Assembly (NCBI GenBank): GCA_902797705.1
Contig: CADBTX010000335.1
Location: 1-5,516, forward strand
DNA: 5,516 nucleotides
Direction of reading: 5' to 3'
Origin: an uncultured Lachnospiraceae bacterium
Lineage (GTDB): Bacteria > Bacillota > Clostridia > Lachnospirales > Lachnospiraceae
In this document: piece after piece, positions 5,454 through 5,516 of the stretch
Numbering within the stretch: the first letter of the stretch is position 1
Layout of the letters: the number at the start of each line of letters is the position of its first letter
Program-made: the position numbers and the translations under genes
The notes under the pieces: model-generated
Databases searched by the model: none
Told to the model about the DNA's origin: nothing
Seen by the model: the letters and a program-made list of their open reading frames with translations, nothing else

Positions 5454-5516
5454 CACATTGCTATCTCTTCTGATGGTCTCATCTTTTGATCTAATACAAC
5501 TGTAAGAACCTCAGCC

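Noticed and set aside
5421..5516. Minus-strand open frame entering from the right edge (about 31 codons, ending near 5421)
   Set aside because: The stretch is too short to be significant and its residues match no family I know. The leftward terminator is the only hint in its favour.

Overview
The window looks like a chromosomal segment from a low-to-moderate-GC Gram-positive Clostridia, most plausibly a Lachnospiraceae-type bacterium. This is inferred from strong AGGAGG ribosome binding sites, a lipoprotein solute receptor, the protein style of the transporter, and the domain style of the HD-GYP protein. No rRNA, tRNA, CRISPR array or insertion sequence was seen.

Layout. Positions 1-223 are a non-coding, AT-rich regulatory region with a good forward promoter (TTGACA/TATTGT, 189-217) and a plausible divergent promoter on the minus strand (116-87) aimed at a gene lying mostly off the left edge. 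Positions 224-378 would be transcribed as an unusually structured 5' leader with four consecutive stem-loops and mutually exclusive pairings. It matches no riboswitch class I can recognise. The leader runs into a compact three-gene polar amino acid ABC importer: lipoprotein receptor (379-1227), permease (1232-2020) and ATPase (2004-2780, GTG start overlapping the permease). Directly behind the ATPase lies the wreck of an M20D-type amidohydrolase/peptidase gene (about 2780-3320). It has lost its start, about 280 central codons including the metal-binding core, and its reading frame.

Positions 3394-5319 encode a 641-residue membrane c-di-GMP phosphodiesterase candidate: TM - double Cache sensor - TM - HD-GYP - C-terminal receiver. 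Its sensor carries a Y-x4-R-x-W-Y ... D pattern like the amino-acid-binding motif of dCache receptors, so it may sense the kind of ligand the neighbouring importer moves. Its promoter has a perfect extended -10 ending six bases before the ATG, and there is no Shine-Dalgarno, so the mRNA may be leaderless. A strong hairpin (5339-5361) closes the gene. Positions 5362-5516 hold no convincing gene, only short tandem repeats and an AT-rich near-palindrome.

How it could work together (inference): the importer captures an amino acid, the degenerate hydrolase once released that or a related substrate from a conjugate, and the Cache/HD-GYP/REC protein would couple external amino acid and a phosphorelay input to c-di-GMP breakdown. 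The best candidates for something undescribed are the 224-378 leader RNA and the amino-acid-motif HD-GYP-REC sensor with its apparently leaderless start.
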